From: Acidobacteriota bacterium
Lineage (GTDB): Bacteria > Acidobacteriota > Terriglobia > Terriglobales > SCQP01
DNA: 64,000 bases
Reading direction: 5' to 3'
Assembly (NCBI GenBank): GCA_027314025.1
Contig: DAHVCP010000044.1
Coordinates: 1 to 64,000, forward strand
The notes under the pieces are model-generated. The model did no database searches and had not been told where the DNA came from. It worked only from the letters and a program-made list of their open reading frames with translations. This document shows positions 32,089 to 40,421 of this stretch, piece after piece. The position numbers and the translations under genes are program-made. Numbering within the stretch: the first letter of the stretch is position 1; every line of letters begins with the position of its first letter.

Positions 32089-33273
32089 ATGGCTAATGGG
32101 GAGATGAATTCCACCCCAACCGGAGAAGCACCTCGTCCGGCGTCCCGCCCCGTCTTGGATCCGTCCGCGTCGCCGCGCTCCACCTCTGATCCGGACCATA
32201 TCGAGACCCTGTTCACCGAACTTGGCCAGCAACTGGAGGATGAGCGCAGCCGCAATCGCCATCGCGAGGCGGTGTTTCTGTCCGTCATCGTCCACCTCTG
32301 CATACTCATTCTCTTTATTCTCAATCCCAAGCTCCCCAACTGGCTCACTTCCACGCCGTCGCCGCTGCTAGTGAATCCGCAGCAGTTGGTGCATAAGCAT
32401 CAGCTCACCTATCTGGTGTCGCCGTACCAGCCGCCCAAGCCCAAGCACAAGGTTCACAGCAACGTGCTGAGCGACCGCGACCGCCTGTACAAGCACCCGC
32501 AGCACCGCTTGCTGGATTCCTTCGCCGGCCCCGCCGCGCCGCCCATGCCCCGCCGGCCCGCCGCCCGTCCGCTCCCGCCGCGTCCCGCCATCCGCCCATC
32601 GCCGCCGCGCATGGCTGCCGCCGCGCCGCGCCCGGCCCAACCCGTCGTCAAGGCCCCCAAAGCGCAAACCGCCAGCAAAACCCCCGGTCCGGGAACCGCC
32701 AACGGCGGCTTGCGCCTGGAAAACGTTCCGCGCACCCAGCGCCGCGCCGCTCTCACCGTCCCCATTCCCGGCATGTCCGCCGCGGACCAGCTGAAACGCG
32801 CCATCCAAGCCGCGGCCCGCAGCCAATCCCAAGGCGGTCAAGGCGTGGCGCAGATGGGACAATTGCCCAGCCCCGCCGGCATGCCCAGCACCCCCAGTCC
32901 CGGCGGCAACGGCAACGTCGGCGATGGCGTGCAAATCCTCACCAACACCGAGGGCGTCAACTTCCACTCCTATCTCCAGCAGATCTTGGAGATCGTCCGG
33001 CAAAACTGGTATGCCGTAATGCCGGAAATGGCCTATCTCGGCCGCAAGGGCCGCACGGTGGTGATCTTTAAGATCAACAGCAACGGGCAGGTCGCCGGCC
33101 TCAAATTGGTCTCTCCCTCCGGCACGGTTTCCTTCGATCAAGCCGCGATCGCCGGCATCAACGCATCCGATCCCTTCCCGCCCCTGCCGAGCGCCTTTCA
33201 CGGCCCTTTCATTGGCCTCAAGTTCTTCTTTTTCTATAACATCAACCCCTATCAATCGCAAGCCGCGCAATAG
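32089..33273 (+). CDS. TonB family energy transducer-like protein
   Basis: A 394-residue inner-membrane-anchored periplasmic protein. A cytoplasmic N-terminus of about 65 residues precedes one membrane helix (AVFLSVIVHLCILILFIL). A long Pro/Lys/Arg-rich spacer (about 110-230) follows, and the C-terminal TonB-like domain is at about 295-385 (YLQQILEIVRQNWYAVMP, RTVVIFKINSNGQVAGLKLVS, DQAAIAGINASDPFPPLP). The cytoplasmic extension is longer than in classical TonB. The ATG at 32089 has GAGAGG upstream. A separate TonB with ExbB/ExbD is at 36.9-39.0 kb, so this one may serve a different process. Confidence 0.85.
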   Translation: MANGEMNSTPTGEAPRPASRPVLDPSASPRSTSDPDHIETLFTELGQQLEDERSRNRHREAVFLSVIVHLCILILFILNPKLPNWLTSTPSPLLVNPQQLVHKHQLTYLVSPYQPPKPKHKVHSNVLSDRDRLYKHPQHRLLDSFAGPAAPPMPRRPAARPLPPRPAIRPSPPRMAAAAPRPAQPVVKAPKAQTASKTPGPGTANGGLRLENVPRTQRRAALTVPIPGMSAADQLKRAIQAAARSQSQGGQGVAQMGQLPSPAGMPSTPSPGGNGNVGDGVQILTNTEGVNFHSYLQQILEIVRQNWYAVMPEMAYLGRKGRTVVIFKINSNGQVAGLKLVSPSGTVSFDQAAIAGINASDPFPPLPSAFHGPFIGLKFFFFYNINPYQSQAAQ

Positions 33274-33362
33274 CCGCGCCGCCAGCGCCGGCGCCGACCC
33301 CGGGGCGGTCATTGATTGACGGGCGGGGAACCCACGAATGGCGCTGCCGGCAGCAGATTTCG

Positions 33363-33767
33363 TTAGTCTTGTTCCGGTCCGGCAAAGGCGGATAGCGCCG
33401 GGCGGCGGCTCAGCCGGCGCCAGCGCGCCATCTCATTGCACCAGCGCGCAAAGCGGAGCATGCGCCTGGGGTGGCCGAGCACAAACCCCAGCATTGTACC
33501 CAGCCCCACCTGTTCGGCGGGCTTGCCGGTGTAGGTTTCGATGCGCCACCGCAGGTACGGGCTGCGCCAGGGCCACAGCCTGTGACCACGCGCCGCCCGC
33601 CAGTAGAATCGAATGCTGCCGCCCACGGCACCATTGTAGCGGCTCGGCCGCCCAGCTCGCGAGCTCCCGCGGGTCGCCGCGGCCCGGCCGCGCCAAAATG
33701 CCGCGCCATGCACCCAGGCGCGGAAGTATCGTCCTTCCGTTCTGAAGCGGCGATAAAATCGGCCCAT
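33363..33767 (-). CDS. Hypothetical basic protein, head-to-head with the redoxin gene
   Basis: A 134-residue protein, rich in Arg, Trp and Tyr. The C-terminal half (RLWPWRSPYLRWRIETYTGK, then GFVLGHPRRMLRFARWCNEMARW) has the composition of a real protein, unlike the opposite strand. I know no named family. The ATG at 33765-33767 overlaps the ATG of the divergent redoxin gene by two bases, so one of the two starts may be internal. No transmembrane segment or catalytic motif is seen. Confidence 0.55.
   Translation of the reverse strand: MGRFYRRFRTEGRYFRAWVHGAAFWRGRAAATRGSSRAGRPSRYNGAVGGSIRFYWRAARGHRLWPWRSPYLRWRIETYTGKPAEQVGLGTMLGFVLGHPRRMLRFARWCNEMARWRRLSRRPALSAFAGPEQD
33754..33759 (+). promoter_or_regulatory. 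TAAAAT -10 box, leaderless-type, for the redoxin gene
   Basis: TAAAAT ends 6 bases before the ATG at 33766 and lies inside the opposite reading frame. Confidence 0.45.
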
Positions 33768-34227
33768 GCAGTATTCGGCGCTTGTCGGGGACCAGGCGTT
33801 CGAGTTCAGCCTGCCCGACACTGAAGGCACGGTGCGGCGGCTGGCCGAATTTCACCAGTTGGGGCCCGTGGTGCTGCTCTTCGTGCCCACGGCCAGCGGC
33901 TGGGCTTCGCGTTTCCAGTTCTGGAATTTCCTGCGCCACTATGACGGGTTCGTGCAATTGGCGACCGAAATTGTGGTGATTGCCGGTGATGGGTCGCCGC
34001 AGTTGCGCCGCCTGCAAGCCGCCCTCGGGCTGCCCTTCGTGTTTCTCGCCGACCCGCCCGGCCGCGTGGCCGAGCGTTATCGCACCGGCTCGGGCGCTGC
34101 GACGCTGCTGCTGGACCGGCAAGGCATCATCCGATTCCGGCGCAATGAAAGCTGGTTTCGCCGTACCCCGGCGCATCGCCTATTGCCCATCGCCCAGCAG
34201 CTGACCACCCCGCTGGCGGTCCAATAG
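33766..34227 (+). CDS. Cysteine-free redoxin-like protein (AhpC/TSA fold)
   Basis: A 153-residue protein with the thioredoxin-like fold order of peroxiredoxins: VGDQAFEFSLPDTEGTVRRL, GPVVLLFVPTASGWASRFQF, VVIAGDGSPQLRRLQAALGLPFVFLAD and ATLLLDRQGIIRF. Peroxiredoxins have a Cys in the position occupied here by the SGWASRFQFW segment. This protein contains no Cys at all, so it cannot be a thiol peroxidase. A binding or regulatory role is more likely. Start and promoter support come from the TAAAAT box 6 bases upstream. Confidence 0.8.
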   Translation: MQYSALVGDQAFEFSLPDTEGTVRRLAEFHQLGPVVLLFVPTASGWASRFQFWNFLRHYDGFVQLATEIVVIAGDGSPQLRRLQAALGLPFVFLADPPGRVAERYRTGSGAATLLLDRQGIIRFRRNESWFRRTPAHRLLPIAQQLTTPLAVQ

Positions 34228-34280
34228 CCGCGCTGGGCCGACAGCCACCACGGACTCGCGCGTCCTCCGCGCCGCCCGCC

Positions 34281-35450
34281 CTAGGCCTGCTCCCCGGCGG
34301 CGAAGCGGCGGAGAATCTTCTTCGTCAGGCCCGTCAGCGCCAGCGCCGCGCATTCCGCCTTGCTGCGCCACTGCCCTGCCGGGGGCGGCAAGCCGTCCGG
34401 CGGCGCATAAACGGAGGCAGCGATCTGGCGGTAGGTAATCGCGTGCCGCACCTGGCCCAAGCGCCGCTCTCCGCTCACCGCCGCCCGCCGTTGCGGCAGT
34501 TCCCACAGGCCGGGCATGATCGCCGCCGTCGCCGGCCGCCGCCGCAGCCGCACGCGCCCGCCGTGGATCGCCAGCCAATAGCTCTCTTGCCGGCGTTCCG
34601 GCGCCCGCCGTGGCCGCGCCGTCAGCGCCGCCCCCGCGCGTCCGCGATCCCGGCAGTAGCGGCGGATGGGGCATTCCCCGCACCGTGGCGCCCGCGGCGC
34701 GCACACCGTCGCCCCCAGCTCCATTAGCGCCTGATTGCTATCTCCCGGGCGGTGTTCATCCAGCCAGGCGCGATTCGCCGCTTCCGCCTCGGCATTGGTG
34801 AGCGCCCGCCCCGCCAGCCGGGAAAGCACGCGCCGGATGTTGCCGTCCACGGCGGGATGACGCTGCTGCCGGGCGATGCTCAGCACGGCGCCGGCGGTAT
34901 ACCGCCCAAACCCCGGCAGCGCGAGCAGCTCATTGAACCCTTCTGGAAGCTCTCGCCCCCCGGCGGCCAGCACCGCCCGTGCGGCGCGTAACATCTGCCT
35001 CGGCCGCCGGTAATACCCCAGCCCGCTCCACAGCGCCAGCACTTCCGCTTCCTTGGCCCTGGCCAAATCGGCCAGGCGGGGATAGCGCGCCAGAAAACGC
35101 AGGTAATAGGCCTCCGCCGCCGCCACGCGCGTCTGTTGCAGCATCACCTCGCTGACCCAAACGGCGTAAGTGTCATTGGCCCGCTCCGGCCGGCGCCAGG
35201 GCAGATCGCGCTGCGCTACCGCGAACCACCGCAGCAGCGACCGCCGGGCCGCGGCGCCGATGCCATTCGGCGCAGCGGCTTTCCGCCGCTCGCCCGCTCC
35301 GGTCGCGCCCGCCGCTCCAGTTTCGCGACGCGTCAACGCCTCCGCCGCGCGCCTTGCGCCTGGCAGCCGTTTCCGCTGGGTTGGCGTGGTGGATTTCAAG
35401 CTGCGCGGCGGCGCCGTCCGCCCAACCGGCGTCTTTGCTGATGCTCTCAC
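34281..35450 (-). CDS. mutY: A/G-specific adenine glycosylase
   Basis: A 389-residue base excision repair enzyme that removes adenine opposite 8-oxoguanine. It has WVSEVMLQQTRV with the catalytic Glu, the helix-hairpin-helix LPGFGRYTAGAVLSIA, the catalytic Asp in AVDGNIRRVLSRLAGR, and the 4Fe-4S Cys motif CAPRAPRCGECPIRRYC. The C-terminal Nudix-like domain (about 300-389) binds 8-oxoG. About 65 basic, Ala-rich residues precede the domain, longer than usual; no later start codon is available before the domain. It closes a long leftward gene series. Confidence 0.92.
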   Translation of the reverse strand: MRASAKTPVGRTAPPRSLKSTTPTQRKRLPGARRAAEALTRRETGAAGATGAGERRKAAAPNGIGAAARRSLLRWFAVAQRDLPWRRPERANDTYAVWVSEVMLQQTRVAAAEAYYLRFLARYPRLADLARAKEAEVLALWSGLGYYRRPRQMLRAARAVLAAGGRELPEGFNELLALPGFGRYTAGAVLSIARQQRHPAVDGNIRRVLSRLAGRALTNAEAEAANRAWLDEHRPGDSNQALMELGATVCAPRAPRCGECPIRRYCRDRGRAGAALTARPRRAPERRQESYWLAIHGGRVRLRRRPATAAIMPGLWELPQRRAAVSGERRLGQVRHAITYRQIAASVYAPPDGLPPPAGQWRSKAECAALALTGLTKKILRRFAAGEQA

Positions 35451-35565
35451 TCGCCGCCGGCGTTTCGAATGGACCGTCCCCCGCCGCGCGCCGCAGCCCG
35501 CGCCGGCCGGGGCCGGCGCGTCCGCTCACCTGGGAAGCGCGAATTTCCCGGCCCTAGTTCGACGA

Positions 35566-36393
35566 CTAGTGGATGCCGCCGGAAGCCGCCTTCGCCGCTT
35601 CCGCCGCCGCCAGCTTGCGGGCGGTCAGCGACTTCGTCACCCACTCATCCGCCTTGGCCAGATCCGTCTTCCGCGCCGCCTGGTCGCCGCATTCCATGTC
35701 CGCCTTCTGCCGGTACAGGAGGTTGACGTAGGTCATGGCGTTGGCATAGTGCTTGCGCAGCTGCATGGCCTGCTTGAGCTGCGAGATCCCGTCTTCAATC
35801 TCGGGCATGGAGGTCTGCGCCAGCTGCCGGCAAGCCTCGAGGGTCTTGCGCGTGGGCGGAGCGCCGATCAAAGGATCCGACGCCGTGAGAATCCCCAGTT
35901 GCTTGCGCAGGTCCTCGTTGGCCTTGAACGTTCGCGTCCAGTCAATCACGCCGATGAAGTAGTGCGGCGTCGGATTTTGCGGCTCCAGCGCGATCTGCTT
36001 CAGGTTCCAGGTCCGCGCCTGGTCCATGTCCTTCATGTTGAAGTACAGGTGCGCCAGTCCGGCAACCGCGTTCACGTTTTTGGGATCCTGCCTCAGCACG
36101 TCCTGGTACACTTGCACGGCTTGCTGCCCGAGCCGCATGTTATCGGGCGAATCGGCGCCGGGCACGAACTGCGACTGGTAGGCCGTGGCCAAATACAGCT
36201 TGGCGTTGATGAAGGTCGGATCCAGCCGGATGGCCTCCTTGAAGTCCGCCTCGGCCGCCTCGAACTGCGCGGACTTGAAGGCCTGCACGCCCTTGTTCAG
36301 ATCGTTGCGGGCCTCCAGCTTGGCGCAGCCGCTCAAGCCCAGCAGCCCGCCTCCCAACGCCGCCACCGCCACAAATTTCCATCCGCTATGCAT
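35566..36393 (-). CDS. TPR-containing lipoprotein of the Ton/Exb cluster
   Basis: A 275-residue envelope protein with a signal peptide and lipobox LSGC at about 20-23. TPR motifs follow: NDLNKGVQAFKSAQFEAAEADFKEAIRLDPTF, KLYLATAYQ, then VYQDVLRQDPKNVNAVAGLAHLYFNMKDM and LKQAMQLRKHYANAMTYVNLLYRQKADM. It is 20 bases downstream of the second exbD gene and so cotranscribed with it. A role as an adaptor of the energy-transduction complex in the periplasm is inferred from context only. Confidence 0.85.
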   Translation of the reverse strand: MHSGWKFVAVAALGGGLLGLSGCAKLEARNDLNKGVQAFKSAQFEAAEADFKEAIRLDPTFINAKLYLATAYQSQFVPGADSPDNMRLGQQAVQVYQDVLRQDPKNVNAVAGLAHLYFNMKDMDQARTWNLKQIALEPQNPTPHYFIGVIDWTRTFKANEDLRKQLGILTASDPLIGAPPTRKTLEACRQLAQTSMPEIEDGISQLKQAMQLRKHYANAMTYVNLLYRQKADMECGDQAARKTDLAKADEWVTKSLTARKLAAAEAAKAASGGIH

Positions 36394-36413
36394 GGTGTTC
36401 GCCCCCGGCGCCG

Positions 36414-36860
36414 CTACTGCTGGCCGTTGATGGTCTGTGTCATTAACCCCACTTGAATCGAGGGATCTTCGCCCATGGCGATGTCAATCGCCCGGGCGAC
36501 ATCGGCGAATTCAATGTTGTTGTCCGCGCGCACGAACATCACCTTCTCCGCCCGCGTCTTGTAGATGTCCTCCAGCTTTGGCCCCAGCGTGCTCCAACTG
36601 ACCGTGTCCTGGTTGATCTTCACCACCGGCGGCAGCCCCGGCGACGCGCCGTCCAGGATCTGCACCACGATCGTCCGGTTGTTCACCGGCGGCGGCTTGT
36701 GCTTGTGCTTCGGCTTCTGCGGCACCAGGGCCTTCAGGCCGTGCGGCGTCATCGGCGTGATCACCATGAAAATGATGATCAGCACCAGCAGAATGTCAAT
36801 CATGGGCGTCATGTTGATGTTCGACGTCGGACCGCCCTTGCTGCCCATTGTCATCGCCAT
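36414..36860 (-). CDS. exbD: ExbD/TolR-type biopolymer transport protein
   Basis: A 148-residue inner-membrane protein of the proton-driven ExbB/ExbD motor. One N-terminal helix carries the conserved Asp: INMTPMIDILLVLIIIFMVITP. The periplasmic domain follows with VKINQDTVSW and VMFVRADNNIEFADVARAID. It is the second of two tandem exbD genes, 29 bases downstream of the first. Paralogue pairs are common in this phylum. Confidence 0.93.
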   Translation of the reverse strand: MAMTMGSKGGPTSNINMTPMIDILLVLIIIFMVITPMTPHGLKALVPQKPKHKHKPPPVNNRTIVVQILDGASPGLPPVVKINQDTVSWSTLGPKLEDIYKTRAEKVMFVRADNNIEFADVARAIDIAMGEDPSIQVGLMTQTINGQQ

Positions 36861-36889
36861 AGCGAGTTCCTCCTTGGCCGGCGCTGCCC

Positions 36890-37330
36890 TTAGCCGCCGG
36901 TGACGAGCTGGCCCAGTTGGTTTACTTGCTGCGTGATCATGCCCACTTTATCCACGCCCGCCTCGCGCACCGCCTTCACCACGTTGACCACGTTGATGTA
37001 CTGCGCCCGGGCGTCGGCCTTGATGTAGACGGTCTTGTCCAGCCGCTTGCTGATCAGCTTGTTGACCGCGTCCGCCAAATGGCTCAGCGAGATGATGTTG
37101 TTGCCCAGAAAGATCTTGCCGTCATGGCTGACGCCCACGATGATCGCGTTCGTGGCGTTGGCCTTTTTCAGCGGAAAGGCATGGTGCGTCTGGGCCAATT
37201 CGACGTTACGCCCATGCTGAAGCTTGGGAATAACGATCATGAAGATGATCAGCAGCACCAGCATCACGTCCACCAGCGGCGTGACGTTGATGTCGGAGGC
37301 GACCTCGATTTTCGCGCGCTTCAACGGCAT
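36890..37330 (-). CDS. exbD: ExbD/TolR-type biopolymer transport protein
   Basis: A 146-residue paralogue of the adjacent exbD: helix INVTPLVDVMLVLLIIFMIVIP with the proton-translocating Asp, and a periplasmic domain with KTVYIKADARAQYINVVNVVKAVREAGVDKVGMIT. The ATG at 37328-37330 has an AAGGAA site. It follows exbB by 104 bases. Confidence 0.93.
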   Translation of the reverse strand: MPLKRAKIEVASDINVTPLVDVMLVLLIIFMIVIPKLQHGRNVELAQTHHAFPLKKANATNAIIVGVSHDGKIFLGNNIISLSHLADAVNKLISKRLDKTVYIKADARAQYINVVNVVKAVREAGVDKVGMITQQVNQLGQLVTGG

Positions 37331-37434
37331 GGCGAAGTTCCTTTTCTTCTCCTCCGGGGCGCCCCGCATGGCGGAGCGCCCCGGCTAGCGATGCGAACCC
37401 CCGCCGCGCGGCGGGGCCTAGCGATACCGCCCGG

Positions 37435-38169
37435 CTACTTGGCCCCGCGCGTGGCGGCGCGGCCGGAGCGCTTCAGGAAGTAATCAATCAGCTCACTGGA
37501 GGAGTTGTCCATCTCCACGTCGAAGGCCTCCAGCTTGCCGGTGAAATAGTTGTAAAGCCACACCGCGGGCACCGCCACGAACAGGCCGATGGCGGTGGTC
37601 ACCAGGGCTTCGGAAATGCCGCCCGCGACCGCGCCCAGGCCGGAGCTGTGCTGCGTGCTGATCTTGGTGAAGGCGTCAATAATGCCCAACACGGTGCCGA
37701 ACAGTCCCACGAACGGGGCCGTGGCGCCGATGGTGGCCAGCGAACCCAGCCCGCGCTTCAGCTCGGCATGCTCAATCGCCTCCGCCCGGTCGAGGGCGCG
37801 GCGCGAGGCTTCGATCTGCTCGCCGGACAGGTCCGGGGAAGCGTCATGCGCCTGAAACTCCGCCAGCCCGGCCGTCACCACCTTGGCCAGGTGGCTCTTC
37901 TTGTTGCGTTCGGCGATCTTGAACGCTTCGTCCAGCTTGCCGTCGCGCAGCGCCCCGGCCACCGCCGGCGCGAACTGCCGGCTCTGGCTCCGCGCGCCGG
38001 AAAAGACCAGCCAGCGGTCCACCATGACGCCGATCGACATGACCGACATGATAAACAGCACCACCACCACCAGCTTCGCCGGGGTGCCCATCTGGTGCCA
38101 CAGCGCCACCGGACTCCATCCCACGGCGCCACTGCTCTCCTGTAGCCACAACAAGGTTGCCAAAAGCAT
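37435..38169 (-). CDS. exbB: ExbB/TolQ-type proton channel protein
   Basis: A 244-residue inner-membrane protein with three membrane segments. The conserved C-terminal helices are LGSLATIGATAPFVGLFGTVLGIIDAF and GISEALVTTAIGLFVAVPAVWLYNYF. With ExbD it couples the proton gradient to TonB. GAGAGGA precedes the ATG at 38167-38169. It lies between tonB (upstream) and two exbD genes (downstream). Confidence 0.94.
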   Translation of the reverse strand: MLLATLLWLQESSGAVGWSPVALWHQMGTPAKLVVVVLFIMSVMSIGVMVDRWLVFSGARSQSRQFAPAVAGALRDGKLDEAFKIAERNKKSHLAKVVTAGLAEFQAHDASPDLSGEQIEASRRALDRAEAIEHAELKRGLGSLATIGATAPFVGLFGTVLGIIDAFTKISTQHSSGLGAVAGGISEALVTTAIGLFVAVPAVWLYNYFTGKLEAFDVEMDNSSSELIDYFLKRSGRAATRGAK

Positions 38170-38267
38170 CGCTAGGTCCTCTCTTGAAAAAAGATTCGGT
38201 CGAATTTGCCTACTGAACCGCGGACTCGCATCGCTATCTACGATCTACACGCCACCCCCGCCGGCGC

Positions 38268-39002
38268 TTAACCGCCGGCCAGGGTGAAGTTGACGGTGAT
38301 TTCGGTCTCCACTTGCACCGGCTTGCCGTTGAGCAAGGTCGGATGGTAGCGCCAGCTGCGCACGGCTTGCATGGCCGCGCCCACCAGCATTGGATGGCCG
38401 CTCACCAAAGTCAAATCCTGCACCCGCCCGTTTTTGCCGATGATGGCGTGCAGGATCACGGTGCCGCTGATCCGCGCCTGGCGCGCCAACGGGGGATACT
38501 CTGGCGGCGGGCAGGACATGCAGTTCGCCGCCTCCACATCGCCGCCGACCCGGATCGGCCCGGTGGGGGCCGGAGGCGGAGGCGGGGGCGGGGGAGCGGT
38601 GCTGTTGGCCAAGCCGCCAATCACGCCTCCCACGGCGCCGCCGCTGGAATAGCCACCCACCACGCCGCCGGTCGGCGCCGGCGGGGGCGCCTGATCCTTC
38701 ACCATCAAAATCTTTTTGGGAATCTTGGGCGGGGCGACGAGCTGGTTGTTCTGGAACTGGCTCACCATGTGGTGCACCACCACCGGCGGCGCCTTCGGCG
38801 GCGGGGGAGGCGGCGGCGGGGGAGGCGGCGGCGCGGCCAGGAAGGCCGTCAGCGCTGTCGCCGGCAGCACCGAGTAGTAGATCAGCGGGATGATGACCAT
38901 GATCGCCAGCAGCCCCACCTGAAGGATCAGCGAGAGCGCGAAGGTCAACGGCTTCTTGCTCTTCCCGCCCTTTCCCGAAATGACTATGCTCTGCTCGAAC
39001 AT
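38268..39002 (-). CDS. tonB: TonB energy transducer
   Basis: A 244-residue protein with one N-terminal membrane helix (LSLILQVGLLAIMVIIPLIYYSV), a proline run of 12 residues, a Gly/Pro-rich spacer and a C-terminal TonB domain (PEYPPLARQARISGTVILHAIIGKNGRVQDL, then AVRSWRYHPTLLNGKPVQVET). An unusual CMSC motif sits directly before the PPEYPPLA start of the domain. It energises outer-membrane TonB-dependent receptors together with the downstream ExbB/ExbD. Confidence 0.92.
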   Translation of the reverse strand: MFEQSIVISGKGGKSKKPLTFALSLILQVGLLAIMVIIPLIYYSVLPATALTAFLAAPPPPPPPPPPPPKAPPVVVHHMVSQFQNNQLVAPPKIPKKILMVKDQAPPPAPTGGVVGGYSSGGAVGGVIGGLANSTAPPPPPPPPAPTGPIRVGGDVEAANCMSCPPPEYPPLARQARISGTVILHAIIGKNGRVQDLTLVSGHPMLVGAAMQAVRSWRYHPTLLNGKPVQVETEITVNFTLAGG

Positions 39003-39054
39003 AATTCTCTGCCCTCCCAGGCCGGTGCTGCGTGCTGCGGGACCGCGGCCGCCT

Positions 39055-40281
39055 CTACCCGCGGCTGCGCGCCAGCTTCTCGCCGCTGGCCCGCCCCGCC
39101 ACCGCGCGCGCCGGACGCTGCTGCCGCCGGTTGCGCCACTCGATGTAGGCCACCATCATCGGGGCTGCCACCGCGATCGAGGAGTAGGTGCCCACCAAAA
39201 TACCAAAGGTCATGCAAAAGGAAAAGCCGCGCAACACCGGGCCGCCCAGCGCCAGCAGCGACAGCACCGACAGAAAGGTCAGTCCTGAAGTTAGCACCGT
39301 CCGGCTCAGCGTCTGGTTGATGCTCAAATTCACCAGGTCGGAGAGCTTCTCCCGCCGCAGGATCTTTAAGTTCTCCCGCACCCGGTCGAAGACCACGATG
39401 GTGTCGTTCATCGAATAGCCGACCAGCGTCAGAAACGCGGCGATCACCGTCAGCGAGATCGGCAACTGCACCAGCGCGAACATCCCCAGCGTGATCAGCA
39501 CGTCGTGAAACACCGCCACCACCGCCGCCACGCCGTAAATCCATTCGAAGCGAAAAGCGATGTACACCAGCATCCCAGCCAGCGCGTACAGCACCGCCAG
39601 CACCGCCTGCCGCCGCAGTTGCGAGCCCACCTCGGCGCCAATGATGGAGGCGCTTTGGATGCTGAACCGGCCCACGAAAAACGCCGGCCGCATCGCCGCC
39701 ACCAGCGCCGGCGTCACGCCCGGAACCTGCGTCAGCGCCGCGAACGACGGAATCAGCCCGCCCCAGTGGTGATCGCGATACTGGCTCAAGATCGTCGCCG
39801 CCAGCGCCTGGTACCGCGCCTGGCCGTTGCTCGCCGCCGCCCAATGGTTGGGGTCGTTCTGCACCAGCCAGTTGGCCAATTGCGAGGGGCTGACGTTGTT
39901 CAGGTCCAGCTTGCCGCTCTCCGCCGGTCCGGTCTTGTACAAGGCCGCCAGCAGATTGCGCCGGCTCTGCTCCAATTGGCGCTGGTTCAGCGCCGAAAGG
40001 GGCAAGCTGATCAGCACCTCGTCGCTGCCGCTGCCGCCCACCGGCTGGATCACGCCCTGCGTCATGCCCGAGGCGTCCAACGCCTGCCGGATTTTGCTGA
40101 TCGGCGCGGCCTGGTCGAACTTGACGTCCACTACGGCGCCGCCGGTAAAGTCGATGCCCATCTTGGGCCCATGGTGAATGGCCAAGGCGATCATGCCGAC
40201 CACGAACAGCACCATGGTGAGTGTGAGGAAGTACCATTTCTTCCCAAGAAAATCAATCTTTGTTTCCCGAAACAGTTCCAT
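39055..40281 (-). CDS. secF: Protein translocase subunit SecF
   Basis: A 408-residue RND-type membrane protein that with SecD uses the proton gradient to help export through SecYEG. The N-terminal helix is followed by GIDFTGGAVVDVKF (Sec signature), and the C-terminal half has the GYSMNDTIVVFDRVREN motif and four further helices. E. coli SecF is 323 residues; the extra length is an insert in the first periplasmic domain (about 95-180, including ALYKTGPAESGKLDLNNVSPSQLANW). It follows secD by 140 bases. Confidence 0.94.
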   Translation of the reverse strand: MELFRETKIDFLGKKWYFLTLTMVLFVVGMIALAIHHGPKMGIDFTGGAVVDVKFDQAAPISKIRQALDASGMTQGVIQPVGGSGSDEVLISLPLSALNQRQLEQSRRNLLAALYKTGPAESGKLDLNNVSPSQLANWLVQNDPNHWAAASNGQARYQALAATILSQYRDHHWGGLIPSFAALTQVPGVTPALVAAMRPAFFVGRFSIQSASIIGAEVGSQLRRQAVLAVLYALAGMLVYIAFRFEWIYGVAAVVAVFHDVLITLGMFALVQLPISLTVIAAFLTLVGYSMNDTIVVFDRVRENLKILRREKLSDLVNLSINQTLSRTVLTSGLTFLSVLSLLALGGPVLRGFSFCMTFGILVGTYSSIAVAAPMMVAYIEWRNRRQQRPARAVAGRASGEKLARSRG

Positions 40282-40421
40282 GCGAGACGGCCCTTACCCT
40301 CCTGCCGGCGCTGCCACTTTCGCCGTCTGTCGGGCAAGCCGGCCCACACCGGTCCCGCTCGACTGTATAGACTCCACGGCGGGCCGAAATGTTCCCGCCC
40401 CTCGATCGGCGTTGGATCGCA

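Noticed and set aside
33338-33745. Rightward 135-codon frame
   Set aside because: Composition is Ala/Arg/Cys-rich without motifs; the opposite strand has the more protein-like sequence.
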